Shown here: positions 6,405 to 8,101 of the stretch, piece by piece
Layout: every line of letters begins with the position of its first letter
How positions within the stretch are numbered: position 1 is the first letter of the stretch
Source: Rhodothermota bacterium
GTDB lineage: Bacteria; Hydrogenedentota; Hydrogenedentia; Hydrogenedentales; GCA-2746185
Direction of reading: 5' to 3'
Length of the DNA: 8,101 bases
Assembly: GCA_009885415.1 (NCBI GenBank)
Contig: VFKU01000914.1
Span: 1 to 8,101 of the forward strand
Translations under genes and position numbers: made by a program
The notes under the pieces: model-generated
Databases searched by the model: none
Told to the model about the DNA's origin: nothing
Seen by the model: only the letters and a program-made list of their open reading frames with translations

Positions 6405-7100
6405 ATGAAGAGCGAAGTGATAGCGCGGGTCGAGGACGTCCATAAGACGTATCGCATGGGCGCGGTGACGGTGCAGGCGCTTCGCGGTGTGACGCTCGAT
6501 TTCAATCAGGGCGACTACGTGACGATCATGGGGCCGTCGGGCTGCGGGAAGTCGACGTTGATGAATGTGCTGGGTTGTCTCGATCAGCCCTCCGAGGGCA
6601 AGTACTACCTTGGCGGCGACGATGTTTCGCAGCTCGACGACAACGAGCTCTCGGCGATTCGCGGCGCGCGTCTGGGATTCATTTTCCAGTCGTACAACCT
6701 GATTCAGCAGTTGAACGTGGTCGAAAATATTGAGTTGCCGCTTTATTACCAGGGGTGGAACGAGGCGGAGAGCCGCGAGGTGGGCATCCGTCTGGCGGAG
6801 CGCGTGGGTCTGGGCGACCGGATCTATCACAAGCCTTTCGAGCTTTCCGGCGGACAACAGCAGCGCGTGGCGATCGCGCGCGCGCTGGCGAACGACCCGC
6901 TGATTATTCTCGCCGACGAGCCGACGGGCAACCTCGACTCCAAATCGGGCGCGGAGATTTTGAATATTTTCGATGAACTTCACCAGCACGGCAAGACGCT
7001 GATCATGGTGACGCACGCGGACGAATTGGCGGAGCGCTCGCGGCGGCGGGTGCGGCTGCGCGACGGGGTCCTGGAGAGCGATGAACGCGTTCGCAACTAG
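6405..7100 (+). CDS. ABC transporter ATP-binding protein, LolD/MacB type
   Basis: Cytoplasmic ATPase that powers the permease encoded next; 231 residues, the normal length for a stand-alone LolD/MacB-class nucleotide-binding domain. All motifs are intact: Walker A G-P-S-G-C-G-K-S-T (43-51), Q-loop Gln95 in F-I-F-Q, signature L-S-G-G-Q (147-151), Walker B I-I-L-A-D-E-P with catalytic Glu172, D-loop N-L-D-S (176-179) and switch His204. The N-terminal V-T-V-Q-A-L-R-G-V and the post-Walker-A M-N-V-L-G-C-L-D are characteristic of the MacB/LolD group. The ATG at 6405 begins the conserved domain directly and has a purine-rich GAAGGCGGA before it, 19 bases after the adaptor stop. A longer in-frame start at 6288 would lie inside the adaptor gene and add an Arg-rich, unconserved leader, so I rejected it. 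The permease start overlaps its last 20 bases. Confidence 0.95.
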   Translation: MKSEVIARVEDVHKTYRMGAVTVQALRGVTLDFNQGDYVTIMGPSGCGKSTLMNVLGCLDQPSEGKYYLGGDDVSQLDDNELSAIRGARLGFIFQSYNLIQQLNVVENIELPLYYQGWNEAESREVGIRLAERVGLGDRIYHKPFELSGGQQQRVAIARALANDPLIILADEPTGNLDSKSGAEILNIFDELHQHGKTLIMVTHADELAERSRRRVRLRDGVLESDERVRN

Positions 7101-8101
7101 CGCGAAGGCGGGCGGTCGCGGCAGCTTCGGCTTTTGGGCGTGGCGCGTCAAGCGCACGGTCTTGCTGGGCATGAAGAGCATCGTCTCGCACGGTCTGCGA
7201 TCCCTGCTTACGGTGATGGGCATGGTCTTCGGCGTTAGCTCCGTGATCGCTATGCTTGCGGTCGGCGAAGGCGCGAGCCACGAGGCGCAGGAGCAGTTGC
7301 GCCGGCTCGGCAGCAACAACATTATTTTGAACAGCGTCAAACCCGCGGAAGCGGCGGCGGCCACGAGCGGCCGGGGCCGCATGGGGATCGCGGCGCTGGA
7401 GTACGGCCTGACCTATCGCGATATCGAGGTGATTCGCAACAGTATCCCGGGCGTGGTGGACGTGGTGCCGGCGCGGATTTTGCGCGAGACCGTGTGGAAC
7501 CTTGACCGGAAGGTCGATGCGGACATCATGGGGACGACGATCGAATATCCGGTGATGCGCAACTACAAGGTGCAGGACGGGCGCTTTTTCACGCAGGACG
7601 AAGTTGACGCCCGCCTGAACGTGTGCGTGCTGGGCTACGACGTGGTCCGGCACCTGTTTCCTTTCGAAAACCCCATCGGCAAGAGCGTGAAGATCATCGG
7701 CGACTACTACACCGTCGTCGGCGTGATGGAGCCGGGCGGTTTCTCTAACACGGCCGAGAACGAAAGCGGCGACCAGGCCGCCTCTCCCAACCGCGTATTC
7801 ATTCCGCTGACGGCGGCGAAGCACCGCTTCGGCGAGACGATCGTGCGGCGGACGGGCGGCTCGGTGCAGTCGGAGAAGATCGAATTGCACGAGGCGACGC
7901 TGCGCGTGAAAGACCAGGAGGCGGTGATCGTCATCGGCGACGTGGTGAAGGAAATCCTCGCGCGCCGCCACAAGAAGAACGATTTCGAGGTTGAGGTGCC
8001 GCTGGCGCTATTGCGTCAGGCCGAGGCGAGCGCGCGCATGTTCAATATCGTGCTTGGGGCGATCGCGGCGATCTCGCTGCTGGTCGGCGGCATCGGCATC
8101 A
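7081..8101 (+). CDS. MacB-type ABC transporter permease, 5' part (continues beyond window)
   Basis: Inner-membrane subunit of the efflux pump; in MacB-like transporters it couples ATP hydrolysis to periplasmic movements that push substrate through the adaptor and TolC duct. The visible 340 codons show an N-terminal cytoplasmic leader with R-V-K-R, and a first transmembrane helix (about 39-61, L-R-S-L-L-T-V-M-G-M-V-F-G-V). The diagnostic A-V-G-E-G-A-S and N-N-I-I-L motifs follow. A large periplasmic core domain (about 65-312) comes next, then the second transmembrane helix with A-I-A-A-I-S-L-L-V-G-G-I-G-I (327-340), where the window ends. The frame has no stop before the window edge. ATG 7081 is 20 bases upstream of the ATPase stop, implying coupled translation. 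The purine-rich GGAGAG (7073-7078) before it is too close for an ideal ribosome site. ATG 7171 is an in-frame alternative that would still keep transmembrane helix 1. Separate ATPase and permease genes differ from the fused E. coli MacB. Confidence 0.92.
   Translation, partial: MNAFATSAKAGGRGSFGFWAWRVKRTVLLGMKSIVSHGLRSLLTVMGMVFGVSSVIAMLAVGEGASHEAQEQLRRLGSNNIILNSVKPAEAAAATSGRGRMGIAALEYGLTYRDIEVIRNSIPGVVDVVPARILRETVWNLDRKVDADIMGTTIEYPVMRNYKVQDGRFFTQDEVDARLNVCVLGYDVVRHLFPFENPIGKSVKIIGDYYTVVGVMEPGGFSNTAENESGDQAASPNRVFIPLTAAKHRFGETIVRRTGGSVQSEKIELHEATLRVKDQEAVIVIGDVVKEILARRHKKNDFEVEVPLALLRQAEASARMFNIVLGAIAAISLLVGGIGI

Noticed and set aside
5327..6505. Long open frame on the - strand spanning the adaptor/ATPase junction
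   Set aside because: It crosses two well-supported + strand genes, has no recognisable motif and shows typical antisense composition.
6531..6557. Cys instead of Ser in the ATPase Walker A motif
   Set aside because: G-P-S-G-C-G-K-S-T is a common functional variant in ABC ATPases, so it is not a sign of inactivity.

Overview
This is a GC-rich, densely coding segment in which all genes lie on the + strand. It comes from a Gram-negative (outer-membrane-bearing) bacterium. The evidence for an outer membrane is a TolC-family lipoprotein encoded next to a periplasmic adaptor and a MacB-type ABC transporter. The style of the TolC lipoprotein (a Cys followed by a Y-R-x-S-A-D-K-E-type segment) and of the adaptor and permease resembles proteins of the Planctomycetes/Verrucomicrobia/Lentisphaerae/Hydrogenedentes-like groups more than Proteobacteria. 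That is an impression from family resemblance, not a taxonomic assignment.

Region 1 (1-2174) is a compact housekeeping cluster. It holds the 3' end of a DHH/DHHA1 phosphoesterase (NrnA-like nano-RNase/pAp phosphatase), then truB (tRNA pseudouridine-55 synthase), then ribF (bifunctional riboflavin kinase/FAD synthetase). Gaps are 8 and 15 bases, so they are probably co-transcribed. This gene order is a common bacterial arrangement, often downstream of infB/rbfA.

Region 2 (2175-2304) is a 130-base spacer, the only non-coding stretch longer than 20 bases. It is less GC-rich than its surroundings, has several short inverted repeats, and is the natural place for the promoter or operator of the next operon. 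Just before it, the 3' end of ribF carries a 9-base tandem repeat.

Region 3 (2305-8101, running off the window) is an efflux operon: an outer-membrane TolC-like lipoprotein, a membrane-anchored periplasmic adaptor (HlyD/MacA class), a LolD/MacB-type ATPase, and the start of a MacB-type permease. Two of its three internal junctions overlap (8 and 20 bases) and the other gap is 19 bases, which suggests translational coupling. Together these would form a tripartite MacAB-TolC-like machine: the ATPase works from the cytoplasm, the permease acts as a mechanotransducer, the adaptor forms a periplasmic duct, and the TolC protein is the outer-membrane exit. Unlike E. coli MacB, ATPase and permease are separate polypeptides.

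The most unusual element is in the adaptor. About 200 extra residues, including a long Gly-rich tract and a short charged helical segment, sit inside what should be the ascending helix of its alpha-hairpin. I found no CRISPR array, RNA gene, insertion sequence or clear novel defence-like system. The rest of the window looks like ordinary housekeeping and efflux genes.
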